A stretch of DNA of 64,000 nucleotides from assembly GCF_003261055.1 (NCBI RefSeq), contig NZ_CP030073.1, forward strand, positions 8,742,001 through 8,806,000, read 5' to 3'. Both the position numbers and the translations under genes were made by a program. This DNA comes from Streptomyces cadmiisoli. GTDB taxonomy: Bacteria; Actinomycetota; Actinomycetes; Streptomycetales; Streptomycetaceae. Positions within the stretch are counted from its first letter, which is position 1. Each line of letters starts with the position of its first letter. Positions 34,920-42,637 of the stretch are shown here, piece by piece. The notes beneath the pieces were generated by a model. It saw only the letters and a program-made list of their open reading frames with translations. It did not search any database and was not told the origin of the DNA.

Positions 34920-36365
34920 TCATAGCCGTCCTCGGTAGGGCAGGGGGCCGACGGCCGTGATGTCGGTGGGCGCTTCCCCGCCGTCGACGCGGTAGATGCC
35001 GTCGTTGGCGACGAAGAACTCGGGGACGTCCGGGTAGCGCAGTTCCTCGGGCAGAGGCTCCCGGCCGGTCCAGGCGAAGAACTCGCGTGTGAAGGTGTCC
35101 CTGTCCTTACGTCCGTAGAGGTGCAGATCGCCTGCGGTCAGCGGACTGCGCACGCTCCAGTGGAGACCTGACTCGGCCCAGTAGGAGCGGTCGCTGACCA
35201 GGACCGACTGGCGCTCCCGCGGGGCGAACACCCGGTCCCAGAACGCGTCGCCCGGACCGAGCCTGGCCATGAGGAACAGCAGGTCGTGGGCGTGCCAGGC
35301 GGTGCTGGGTGCGACATCGGCCTCGTTGTGCCAACCGCTCGCGGAGGCGAAGTATCCGGCCGGTGTCTGATAACCGGCGTAGGTGGCGAGGCAGGCTTCG
35401 GTGAACGCCTCCAACTCCGGGTCCGGGCCCTCTGCCAGGACCTCGTGGATGCCGTACAGGGTCAGTCCCATGCCCGCGATCAGCATCGGCGTGTCGGTCT
35501 TGAGGGCACGGTCGCCCTTGACGTGCCAGTAGCGGTGGTAGCGGGTGGCGCCCGTGTCGTCGGTCCACGCGGACCGTGCCACGTGCCGGCACAGCCGCCG
35601 CGCTTCGGCGAGCAGGTCTTGATCGCCCTGTGCGCGATACCCGAGCACCAGGGGGACGATCATGAGGCCGTAGTACTCGGCGGGTTCCAGGATGCCGCCT
35701 TCGGCCCGGTCCCGGGTCGTGCGGAAGGCGCCCGCGCTGTCCGCGTCCGGCACGCCCCGGTGATGGAAGAGCCGCACGAGCTCGGCCAGATCTTCCGGGA
35801 TCTGGTCCGCGTACGTCTTGTCGTCGCCGAGTTCGGTGTAGAGCTGCTTGACCCAGACCCGGGCGTACTCCTGGTTGCAGGTGCCGTCCACGCCGGGCCG
35901 CCCGTCGCCGTAGATCTTGCAGGCATCCAGGTTGCGCCGCACGGAATCCAGGGCGGCGGCCACCTCGTCGGCGGGCAGCAGATGACCGGCGTGTCGCAGG
36001 GCGAGCAGCATGCCCAGGCCTCCGACGGCGTTGTGAATGAGGCCGTTGGTCGCCGACTCACCCACCTGGAAGCCGATGTGCCGGTACTGGCCGTCGGGTT
36101 GCATCTCGGTGGACTGGTAGCGCAGCAGTCGGCGCAGCAGGGCGATGCCCCGTTCGTCGGGCTGCTGAGCCAGGGCCTGGCCGTAGGCGCCGACGGCCGG
36201 GCCCGCGAAGGTGGTGTGGCCGCTGGTGAAGTCAAGGAAGGTGAAGGGATTGGTCCCCCACACGCTGTGGTTGTGGAAGCCGTTGATCGCGCCTTGCCGC
36301 GTCACCCAGCTGTGCAGCCAGCCGGCGAGTGCGGCCGTGTCCGGCGCGGTGGTGCGGTGTTCCAT
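34920..36365 (-). CDS. Uncharacterised helical protein of the deoxysugar operon
   Basis: A 481-residue cytosolic protein without signal peptide, rich in paired helices and aromatic residues: FHNHSVWGTNPFTFLDF near residue 30, CNQEYARVWVKQLYTELG near 165, YHRYWHVKGDRALKTDTPML near 275 and GWHNEADVAPSTAWHAHDLL near 345. The spacing suggests an alpha/alpha toroid, as in several glycoside hydrolase families, but I cannot name a family. GGAAGG seven bases before the ATG sets the start. It lies between the lactonase and the binding-protein gene, so it probably releases or processes the imported saccharide. Confidence 0.75.
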   Translation of the reverse strand: MEHRTTAPDTAALAGWLHSWVTRQGAINGFHNHSVWGTNPFTFLDFTSGHTTFAGPAVGAYGQALAQQPDERGIALLRRLLRYQSTEMQPDGQYRHIGFQVGESATNGLIHNAVGGLGMLLALRHAGHLLPADEVAAALDSVRRNLDACKIYGDGRPGVDGTCNQEYARVWVKQLYTELGDDKTYADQIPEDLAELVRLFHHRGVPDADSAGAFRTTRDRAEGGILEPAEYYGLMIVPLVLGYRAQGDQDLLAEARRLCRHVARSAWTDDTGATRYHRYWHVKGDRALKTDTPMLIAGMGLTLYGIHEVLAEGPDPELEAFTEACLATYAGYQTPAGYFASASGWHNEADVAPSTAWHAHDLLFLMARLGPGDAFWDRVFAPRERQSVLVSDRSYWAESGLHWSVRSPLTAGDLHLYGRKDRDTFTREFFAWTGREPLPEELRYPDVPEFFVANDGIYRVDGGEAPTDITAVGPLPYRGRL

Positions 36366-36385
36366 GGCGTTCCTTCCGGAGCGGT

Positions 36386-37270
36386 TCACACGGTGGCGTC
36401 ACGTGCTGCGTTCAGCAGGGTCGGGTCGATGCGGTAGAAGCGGGCGGCCGTGCCGCCGAGCACAGCCGCGCGGTCGTCGGGTCCGAGACCTGCCAGCAGT
36501 TCCGCGCAGGTTTCCCAGGTGCGTCGGTGCCCCCCGGCCAGCAGGGAGATCGGCCAGTCTCCGCCGTACATGAGACGGTGCGGGCCGAACAGTTCGAGCG
36601 CGTCCTCGAAGAACGGCCGGACCGTGTCGGTGGTCCACGAGTCCAGGGGACCGCGGGCGGAGTAGAGCCCGGAGACCTTGGCGTGGACCTGGGGGTGGTG
36701 CGCGGCGGCGGTGAGTAGCTTGCGCCATCGGGCGTGCTCCTCGCGGTCGCCGCCGATGGGGGGTTTGCCGAGGTGGTCGATCACCAGCCGCAGTTCGGGG
36801 TGCCGTGCCGCCAGTTCCGGTACCTGCCTCAAGGCGCCCGGTGACGCGGTGACGTAGTCGAAAGTGAGGTCGCGCGCGGCCAGCAGGGCGAGCCCTTTGC
36901 CGACGTGGGGGCGGACGATCCACTCCGGGTCGGGCTTCTCGTGGATGAGCGCGCGTACGCCCACCATGTGCGGGTCGCACCGCAGCTGTGCGAGGCGGGA
37001 TCGGGCGCGCCCTGGGTCGTCCAGTGGGACCCAGGCGACGACGGCGACGACTTCCGGGTGGGTTGCCGCGGTGGCCAGCATGTGGTCGGTGTCCGCGTCG
37101 TTGTCGGCGGCCTGTACGAGGACGCTCGCGGTGACTTCGGTGGCTTTCAGCGCCGGTCGGGCGTCCGTGAACCGCATGGCGCGGTTGATCGGTGCCATCG
37201 CGGGCCCCAGCCAGTCGTAGTCGGCGCGGGCGGGGTCCCATACGTGCAGGTGGGCGTCGATGACGATCAT
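36386..37270 (-). CDS. Amidohydrolase-family sugar lactonase
   Basis: A 294-residue TIM-barrel hydrolase of the COG3618 amidohydrolase group, which contains L-fuconolactonase and L-rhamnonolactonase. Metal and active-site markers are DAHLHVWDP (residues 5-13), VGVRALIHE near 108, LVIDHLGKPP near 165 and LMYGGDWPISLL near 245. It opens the sugar-1,5- or 1,4-lactone formed by the aldose dehydrogenase. The ATG overlaps the stop of the upstream aldo/keto reductase by four bases (ATGA), which supports consecutive steps. The following gene starts 20 bases later. Confidence 0.9.
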   Translation of the reverse strand: MIVIDAHLHVWDPARADYDWLGPAMAPINRAMRFTDARPALKATEVTASVLVQAADNDADTDHMLATAATHPEVVAVVAWVPLDDPGRARSRLAQLRCDPHMVGVRALIHEKPDPEWIVRPHVGKGLALLAARDLTFDYVTASPGALRQVPELAARHPELRLVIDHLGKPPIGGDREEHARWRKLLTAAAHHPQVHAKVSGLYSARGPLDSWTTDTVRPFFEDALELFGPHRLMYGGDWPISLLAGGHRRTWETCAELLAGLGPDDRAAVLGGTAARFYRIDPTLLNAARDATV

Positions 37271-38289
37271 CGTCGTCCCCTGCCGGTGTGTGAGGGGGCG
37301 GTCGTGGAGGCGTCGTCGGGGACGAGGCCGAGAGCCGCGAGTTCGTTCCAGAGCGCATCCGGTATCGCTGCCGACAGCCGGTCCGCGTTCGTGCGGGACT
37401 GGGCGGCGTCGCGGGCCCCCACCACCACGGAGACGACCGCTGGGTGCCGCATCGGATGGGCGATTGCGGCTTGCGGCAAGGTGACCTGGTGGCGTTCGCA
37501 GACGTCCGCTATGGCCGCAGCGCGGTCGGTCAGCTCACGTGGGGCGGGCAGGTAGTCGTAGGTGGCGCCGGCCGGGGGACGGGGTGCGGCGAGGAGGCCC
37601 GAGTTGTAGACGGCCGCCGCGACGACCCCCACGCCGTGCTCCAGGGCGAAGGGCAGCAACTCCTCACGAGCGGAGTGGTCGAGCAAGGTGTGCCGGCCCG
37701 CCACCATGACGATGTCGACGTCGCAGTGTCGGATGAACCGGGTGAGCATCTCCGCCTGGTTCATGCCGACGCCGACGGCCTTCACCAGCCCTCGTTCACG
37801 CAGTTCGATCAGGGTGCTGATGCCGGTGGTGGACGCCTCGGGCCAGTGGTCGTCGGGGTCGTGGAGGTAGACGATGTCGACGTGGTCGAGGCCGAGACGT
37901 TCCAGGCTGCCCTCGAGCGAGCGCAGGATGCCGTCCCTGCTGAAGTCCCATGTGCGGCGGAACGCCGCGGGCACCGCGAACCCGCCGTCATCCTCCCGGT
38001 GCGCCGTCTCCGGGCTGGGCACCAGCAGCCGGCCCACCTTGGTGGAGACGACGAACTCGTCCCGCGGGTGGTGTGCGAGAGCGGCACCGAGCCGCTGTTC
38101 CGACAGCCCCAGTCCGTAGTGCGGAGCCGTGTCGAAGTAGCGGACGCCGCTGTCCCAGGCCGCGTGGACGGCTTCGTGGGCGTCGGCATCACCGACCCGG
38201 CGGGCGAGGTTGCCCAACTGGGCCGCGCCCAGGCCGAGTTTTGTGAGTTCGGGGAGACGTGCGGAAGTGCGGGAACGCATCGGCCTCAC
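37267..38289 (-). CDS. Aldo/keto reductase, likely aldose 1-dehydrogenase
   Basis: A 340-residue aldo/keto reductase related to the D-threo-aldose/L-fucose 1-dehydrogenase group. GVRYFDTAPHYGLGLSE carries the catalytic Asp and Tyr (about 50-58), STKVGRL the Lys (about 83), and HVDIVYLHDPDDHW the His (about 142). It probably oxidises C1 of the imported sugar to the lactone that the next gene product hydrolyses. The start is GTG at 38289, overlapping the upstream stop by four bases, or the ATG at 38280. It is the third gene of the ten-gene operon. Confidence 0.9.
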   Translation of the reverse strand: MRPMRSRTSARLPELTKLGLGAAQLGNLARRVGDADAHEAVHAAWDSGVRYFDTAPHYGLGLSEQRLGAALAHHPRDEFVVSTKVGRLLVPSPETAHREDDGGFAVPAAFRRTWDFSRDGILRSLEGSLERLGLDHVDIVYLHDPDDHWPEASTTGISTLIELRERGLVKAVGVGMNQAEMLTRFIRHCDVDIVMVAGRHTLLDHSAREELLPFALEHGVGVVAAAVYNSGLLAAPRPPAGATYDYLPAPRELTDRAAAIADVCERHQVTLPQAAIAHPMRHPAVVSVVVGARDAAQSRTNADRLSAAIPDALWNELAALGLVPDDASTTAPSHTGRGRR

Positions 38290-39305
38290 CGCACCCTCTT
38301 ACGTGCGGAAGCCGCCAGGTCCTCAGGGTGGGCGAACGGCTTTCCGGCCGTGAAGCGCTCCACCTCATCGGTGACGGTTTCCCCGATGCGGTGCAGCTCA
38401 CCGCCCATGGAGCCGGCCAGATGCGGGGTGAGCACGACGTTGTCCAGGGTCCACAACTCACTGTCCGCCGCCGGTGGTTCCGGGTCCGTGACGTCGAGCA
38501 CCGCGTCGATACGGCCGGTGCGCAGCTCCCTGATCAGGGCGTCCTGGTCGACGACGGCGCCTCGAGCGGTGTTGATGAGCGTGGCTCCGTTGGGCATCAG
38601 TGCCAGTTGCCGCGCGCCGATCTGACGGCGTGTCTGTGGCGTGAGGGGCTGGTGCAGGGAGACAACCCTGCTGCGTGCCATGAGGGTGTCGAGCGGCACC
38701 AGGCGGGTGCCGAGTCGGCCGGCCTGCTCATGGCTGAGCGTCGGGTCGTACAGGAGGACATCCAGGTCGAAAGGGCGGAGCAGGGAGAGGACCGCGCGGC
38801 CCACGGTGGAGGCGCCGACGACGCCCACGGTCTGCCGGTAGTTGCCGAGGTCTGTCGGCGCGGCGAAGTGGTCGGGCCGCTTCCTGGATGTGCGGTAGGC
38901 GTGTTGGGCGAACAGGATCCGCTTGTTGGCCAGCAGAATCATTGCCAGCGTGTACTCCGCGACAGGGGTGGAGTTGGCTGCGCGGGCGTTGGCTGCGACC
39001 ACTCCGCTGGTGGCGAGGGCCGCTGGGTCCTCCAGGCATGTTGCGGCCACGCCGCCCGCGTAGATCACGGCCCGCAGCCGGGAGGGCGCGGCCAGGTGAG
39101 CGGTCCGGACGACGGGTGCGTCCCAGCCCGCGATCAGGATTTCCGCGTCGGCCAGTGCCTTGCGGGCCGGCGCCGAGTCCAGTTCGTCGAGGACCAGTTC
39201 GGTGTCGATGTCGGTGGCACGGCGCAGCCGGGCCAGGGTTTCCGCGTGGAAGAGGGCGCGGGGCAGCCGTGGGTTCATGGCGAAGACGGCACGTGGTCGC
39301 GTCAT
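38286..39305 (-). CDS. D-isomer-specific 2-hydroxyacid dehydrogenase
   Basis: A 339-residue NAD-dependent 2-hydroxyacid dehydrogenase. The NAD motif is VGVVGASTVGRAVL (about 160-173), the catalytic Arg is in INTARGAVVDQD (about 245), a Glu is in TDPEPP (about 272), and the catalytic His is in LTPHLAGS (about 292). It may reduce a 2-keto acid of the pathway or oxidise a hydroxy acid product; it is not a required step of the textbook diketo-hydrolase route. The start overlaps the dehydratase stop by four bases (ATGA), and its own stop overlaps the aldo/keto reductase start. Confidence 0.9.
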   Translation of the reverse strand: MTRPRAVFAMNPRLPRALFHAETLARLRRATDIDTELVLDELDSAPARKALADAEILIAGWDAPVVRTAHLAAPSRLRAVIYAGGVAATCLEDPAALATSGVVAANARAANSTPVAEYTLAMILLANKRILFAQHAYRTSRKRPDHFAAPTDLGNYRQTVGVVGASTVGRAVLSLLRPFDLDVLLYDPTLSHEQAGRLGTRLVPLDTLMARSRVVSLHQPLTPQTRRQIGARQLALMPNGATLINTARGAVVDQDALIRELRTGRIDAVLDVTDPEPPAADSELWTLDNVVLTPHLAGSMGGELHRIGETVTDEVERFTAGKPFAHPEDLAASARKRVR

Positions 39306-40576
39306 GGGGTGCCCTCCCTCTCTGCGTCATCGGTGAGGGCAGCACGGCCCGTGAGGCCTCGGGGTACGGCGGGCGCTCCCGGGAAGGGGTAGGTGTCCAC
39401 CGGGTTCGGGACCACGGTGCCCTGGTTCGTCGCCGCAGGTTCCGGTACGAGCCGCAGGCCGGCGGTTCGCGGCCGCACGTGGGGACCGTCGGGATGAGAC
39501 CAGCCGACGACGGAGAGGTCGAGTCCGGCCAGGGCGGCTTCGTCGACCGTAATGCCCAGGCCGGGGGTGTCACCGAGCACGATCCCGCCGTCCGCGATCA
39601 CCTGGTCCACGGTGACACCCACCGGTGACCCCGTGTCCTGTACTTCGCTGACGAGATGGTTGGGGATCGCAGCTGCGGCATGGGCCAGCGGATTGGCGTG
39701 GTAACCGACGGGACTGACGGGCAGGTCGTGGCTGTGGGCGAGTGTGGCGACGCGCAGGAAGTGGGTGATGCCCCAGACTCCGGCAGTCTGCACGACTTGC
39801 AGGGCGTCGGCGGCCAACAGGGGACGGAACTGCTCGAGCCCGGTCAGGTTCTCGCCGGAGGCGACAGGGGTGCGCCCGGCTCGGGCGACCGCCCGATGGC
39901 CCGGCACGTCCCAACGCCGGACCGGTTCCTCGATCCATGCCAGTTCGACATGGTCCTCGATACGGGCGAGCAGCCGGACAGCCTGGTGTCTGCCCCAGGT
40001 CTCGTTGACGTCGAGCATCAGGGCGGGGGAGCGGCGGTTGCGGCGCAGTATCTCCGCGACCGCGTGCAGCCGGGCGATGTCGCGGTCCGGGTCGAGACCA
40101 CCTTTGATCTTGGCGCCGGTGAAGCCGCGGTCGGCCCAGCTCGAGTAGAGGGTGGCCAACTCCTCGTCGCCGAGGGCGATGTCGAGCCCCGATGCGTAGC
40201 CGGGCACGAAGCGGTCTCCTGCGCCCAGCGTCCGCCACAGCGGCTCGTCGGCCATCTTCGCCTTGAGGTCCCAAAGGGCCATGTCGAAGGCGCCGATGGC
40301 GCCGAAAGCGGCGCCGCTGTGACCGCTCTTGAAGGTGTGCGCCAGCATCCGGTCGTACAAGGCGGTGACAGCACGCGGATCCTGCCCTTCGAGGGCGGGA
40401 AAGACCCGCTCGGCGTCGGCGTGCGCACCGAGACCGACGCCGGTGAGGCCGCCGTCGGTCTCGACGAGCACCACCGGGACCTCCGTGATACCCCCGGCGA
40501 CAACGCCGTTGGCGTCTCCGACGGGGCGGCCCCAGTGGTGCACCGTCCGGAGGGTCCGGAATCCCGTGATCTTCAA
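39302..40576 (-). CDS. Enolase-superfamily sugar-acid dehydratase (copy 2)
   Basis: A 424-residue mandelate racemase/muconate lactonising enzyme relative, paralogous to the gene at 25812 over the first 375 residues and with an extra C-terminal tail of about 45 residues. The catalytic TGAKIKGG (KxK) lies near 155 and the metal ligands are in DVNETW, WIEEPV and ASGENLTG. It also has GYHANP, with a His absent from copy 1. It probably dehydrates L-fuconate- or L-rhamnonate-type acids to 2-keto-3-deoxy acids. It is the first gene of the ten-gene leftward operon, behind the motif at 40711. Confidence 0.9.
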   Translation of the reverse strand: MKITGFRTLRTVHHWGRPVGDANGVVAGGITEVPVVLVETDGGLTGVGLGAHADAERVFPALEGQDPRAVTALYDRMLAHTFKSGHSGAAFGAIGAFDMALWDLKAKMADEPLWRTLGAGDRFVPGYASGLDIALGDEELATLYSSWADRGFTGAKIKGGLDPDRDIARLHAVAEILRRNRRSPALMLDVNETWGRHQAVRLLARIEDHVELAWIEEPVRRWDVPGHRAVARAGRTPVASGENLTGLEQFRPLLAADALQVVQTAGVWGITHFLRVATLAHSHDLPVSPVGYHANPLAHAAAAIPNHLVSEVQDTGSPVGVTVDQVIADGGIVLGDTPGLGITVDEAALAGLDLSVVGWSHPDGPHVRPRTAGLRLVPEPAATNQGTVVPNPVDTYPFPGAPAVPRGLTGRAALTDDAEREGTP

Positions 40577-40710
40577 GTGCTCCCCCTCTGTGTGCGCGCT
40601 CGCGCCCCGTGCCTGTGGCAGTGGTGGGGGAGCGCGCCGGTACCTGCGTAGTGACGGGAGAATCGCGTGGTGAGGACGTCAGGGAGGGGCATGTAACGGC
40701 CCCTCAACGC

Positions 40711-40737
40711 AGTCGTAACGTATCATACAAGTGATGA
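40711..40737. promoter_or_regulatory. Likely GntR operator/promoter of the ten-gene operon
   Basis: On the reverse strand it reads TCATCACTTGTATGATACG then TTACGACT, nearly identical to 26971-26997. It contains a TATGAT-like -10 sequence and an imperfect TCGTA/TACAA inverted pair. It lies 135 bases before the first gene of the deoxysugar operon. Confidence 0.75.
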
Positions 40738-40775
40738 GTTGAGGTCCGTCGGCAGTGAACTTCCGGGGCTGTGGA

Positions 40776-41627
40776 CTAGGCGGCTGCAAGGGCCTGGCGC
40801 TGCCGCCCCAGCCCTTCGACTTCGATTTCCATCACGTCGTCAGGTCGTAGATACGGAAAGCGCCCTGACAGCGCCACGCCTTCCGGGGTACCTGTGTTGA
40901 TGACGTCGCCGGGTTCCAGGACGAGGTACTGGCTCAGGTCGTGCACGAGCTGTGCGACGGAGAAGATCATGTCCGAAGTGCTCGAATCCTGGCGCGGTTC
41001 ACCGTTCACGAACGAGCGCAGCCGGAGATTCTGCACGTCGGGCACGTCGCCGGCCGGGACAAGGTACGGGCCCAGCGGGTTGAACGTCGCCGCGGACTTG
41101 CCCTTCGACCACTGCCCGCCGGAGTGCTCCAACTGGAAGGCGCGCTCGGACACGTCGTTCGAGACCGTGTAGCCGGCCACATGGTCGATCGCCTGCTCGG
41201 GGGAGTCCAGGTACTGCGCCCGCCGCCCGATGACGACGGCGAGCTCGACCTCCCAGTCGGTCTTCGTCGAACCGCGAGGTATCCGCACCTCGTCGTAGGG
41301 GCCGACGACCGTGTTCGAGGGCTTGAAGAAGATCACCGGACGGGTGGGCGGCTCGCTGCCGGACTCGGCGGCGTGGGCCGCATAGTTCTGCCCGATGCAG
41401 ATGACCGCGCCGGGTCGTGCGACCGGCGGTCCGAACCTCAGCCCTTTGCCGTCGAGTACGGGAAGACTGCCGTCCGTCAGCGCGCGCCGCGTCCGCGCGA
41501 TGCCGTCTCCTTCGAGGAACGCGCCGTCGATGTCGGGCGCAAGGGCGGACAGGTCGCGTGTGAGGCCGTGGTCGTCGATGACGGCGGGACGTTCCCGCCC
41601 GGGCTCTCCGAGTCGTACGAATCGCAT
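40776..41627 (-). CDS. FAH-family hydrolase, likely diketo-deoxy-sugar-acid hydrolase
   Basis: A 283-residue fumarylacetoacetate hydrolase family enzyme. CIGQNYAAHAAESG near residue 75, IFFKPSNTVVGPYD near 97, the metal-binding DWEVELAVVIGR near 122 and NTGTPEGVALSG near 240 are the standard FAH motifs. In the non-phosphorylative pathway this type cleaves 2,4-diketo-3-deoxy-L-fuconate or -rhamnonate to pyruvate and lactate, the one step missing from the downstream operon. AAGG eight bases before the ATG fixes the start. It diverges from the IclR gene, with a palindrome between them. Confidence 0.9.
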   Translation of the reverse strand: MRFVRLGEPGRERPAVIDDHGLTRDLSALAPDIDGAFLEGDGIARTRRALTDGSLPVLDGKGLRFGPPVARPGAVICIGQNYAAHAAESGSEPPTRPVIFFKPSNTVVGPYDEVRIPRGSTKTDWEVELAVVIGRRAQYLDSPEQAIDHVAGYTVSNDVSERAFQLEHSGGQWSKGKSAATFNPLGPYLVPAGDVPDVQNLRLRSFVNGEPRQDSSTSDMIFSVAQLVHDLSQYLVLEPGDVINTGTPEGVALSGRFPYLRPDDVMEIEVEGLGRQRQALAAA

Positions 41628-41779
41628 GGTGCGCACCTTTCGGTGGAGGCCGGTCTCGGCTGAATCGGACAAGGGCAAGCGGGCTGGACGGCGCACCGAT
41701 CCGAACACCTGTTCGGCTTGGTGGATTCCGCGGACAGTATCGGTGTACAGGGCCGTCAGGTGTCAATATGCTGCCGATC

Positions 41780-41795
41780 TGTCAACTGGCTGACA
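41780..41795. promoter_or_regulatory. Likely IclR operator
   Basis: TGTCA and its inverse TGACA are separated by six bases, 16 bases before the IclR start codon. A further TGTCA lies at 41761. It is placed to control both the regulator and the divergent FAH-family gene. Confidence 0.6.
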
Positions 41796-41811
41796 CTCAA
41801 AGGGCGAGAGC

Positions 41812-42621
41812 ATGGCTGATCGAGCAGGATCTGTGTGGGCCAGCGCCACACCGGCACCGGCCGTCCTCAGAGCGGGCGCAGTACTCGACGCGCTGGCACG
41901 GGTCCGCGGCCGCGCTGTCACACCGGCCCAACTGGCCGCCGCCGCAGGCGGAATACCACGCGCGTCCGTCGTCAACATCTGCGCGGCACTCCAGGAGTGC
42001 GAGCTGGTCAGGGCCGTGGAGGGCGGCTTCGTACTCGGGCCGGGCCTGCTGCGGCTGTCCCAGGCCTACCTCGACGCACTGGATCCCGTGCGCGCCTTCA
42101 GGGAGGAGGTGGGCCGGCTCGGCGACCGGGAGGAAACCCTCCAACTGGCGACCCTGGAAGGCGCGGACGTGGTCTATCTCGCCGTGCACGAGGGCAGCGT
42201 CCTGATACGCCCGACCAGCAAGGCCGGGGCCCGGCTGCCGGCCACCTGCACGGCCCTGGGCAAAGCGATGCTGGCGGGCATACCCGAGGACGAGGTGCGC
42301 GCGCTGCTGGCGGGCCGTGAGCCTTTCGAGGCACGCACGTCCTGGTCGCTCACCACCCTCGACGCGGTGCTCACCGAACTGCGCCGCGCTCGTACGGTCG
42401 GCTACGCGATCGACGATCAGGAAACCGCCGAGGGTATCGTCTGTGTGGCGGTGGCCGTACCCGGACCGGCGACGGGTGGCCGTCCCTTCGCCGTCAGTTC
42501 GTCACTGCTCAAGTCCCAGGCGACGCCTGACCGGATGGCCGCCGTCGCCGCCCTGATCCGGGCCGTCGTGTGGCGGATGGCCGGCAAGGGCGAACGGCTC
42601 ACCGGCGACGTGGACGCGTGA
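41812..42621 (+). CDS. IclR-family transcriptional regulator
   Basis: A 269-residue IclR regulator. A winged helix-turn-helix at about residues 16-75 (VLDALARVRGRAVTPAQLAA, IPRASVVNICAALQE) is followed by the effector domain (about 95-250) with LATLEGADVVYLAVHEG, the family hallmark LPATCTALGKAMLAG and IDDQETAEGIVCVAVAV. IclR proteins often sense pathway acids such as keto-deoxy sugar acids. The ATG is preceded by AGGGCGAGAG. It diverges from the FAH-family hydrolase, which it probably regulates. Confidence 0.92.
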   Translation: MADRAGSVWASATPAPAVLRAGAVLDALARVRGRAVTPAQLAAAAGGIPRASVVNICAALQECELVRAVEGGFVLGPGLLRLSQAYLDALDPVRAFREEVGRLGDREETLQLATLEGADVVYLAVHEGSVLIRPTSKAGARLPATCTALGKAMLAGIPEDEVRALLAGREPFEARTSWSLTTLDAVLTELRRARTVGYAIDDQETAEGIVCVAVAVPGPATGGRPFAVSSSLLKSQATPDRMAAVAALIRAVVWRMAGKGERLTGDVDA

Positions 42622-42637
42622 AAGGCGAGAGCCTGCC

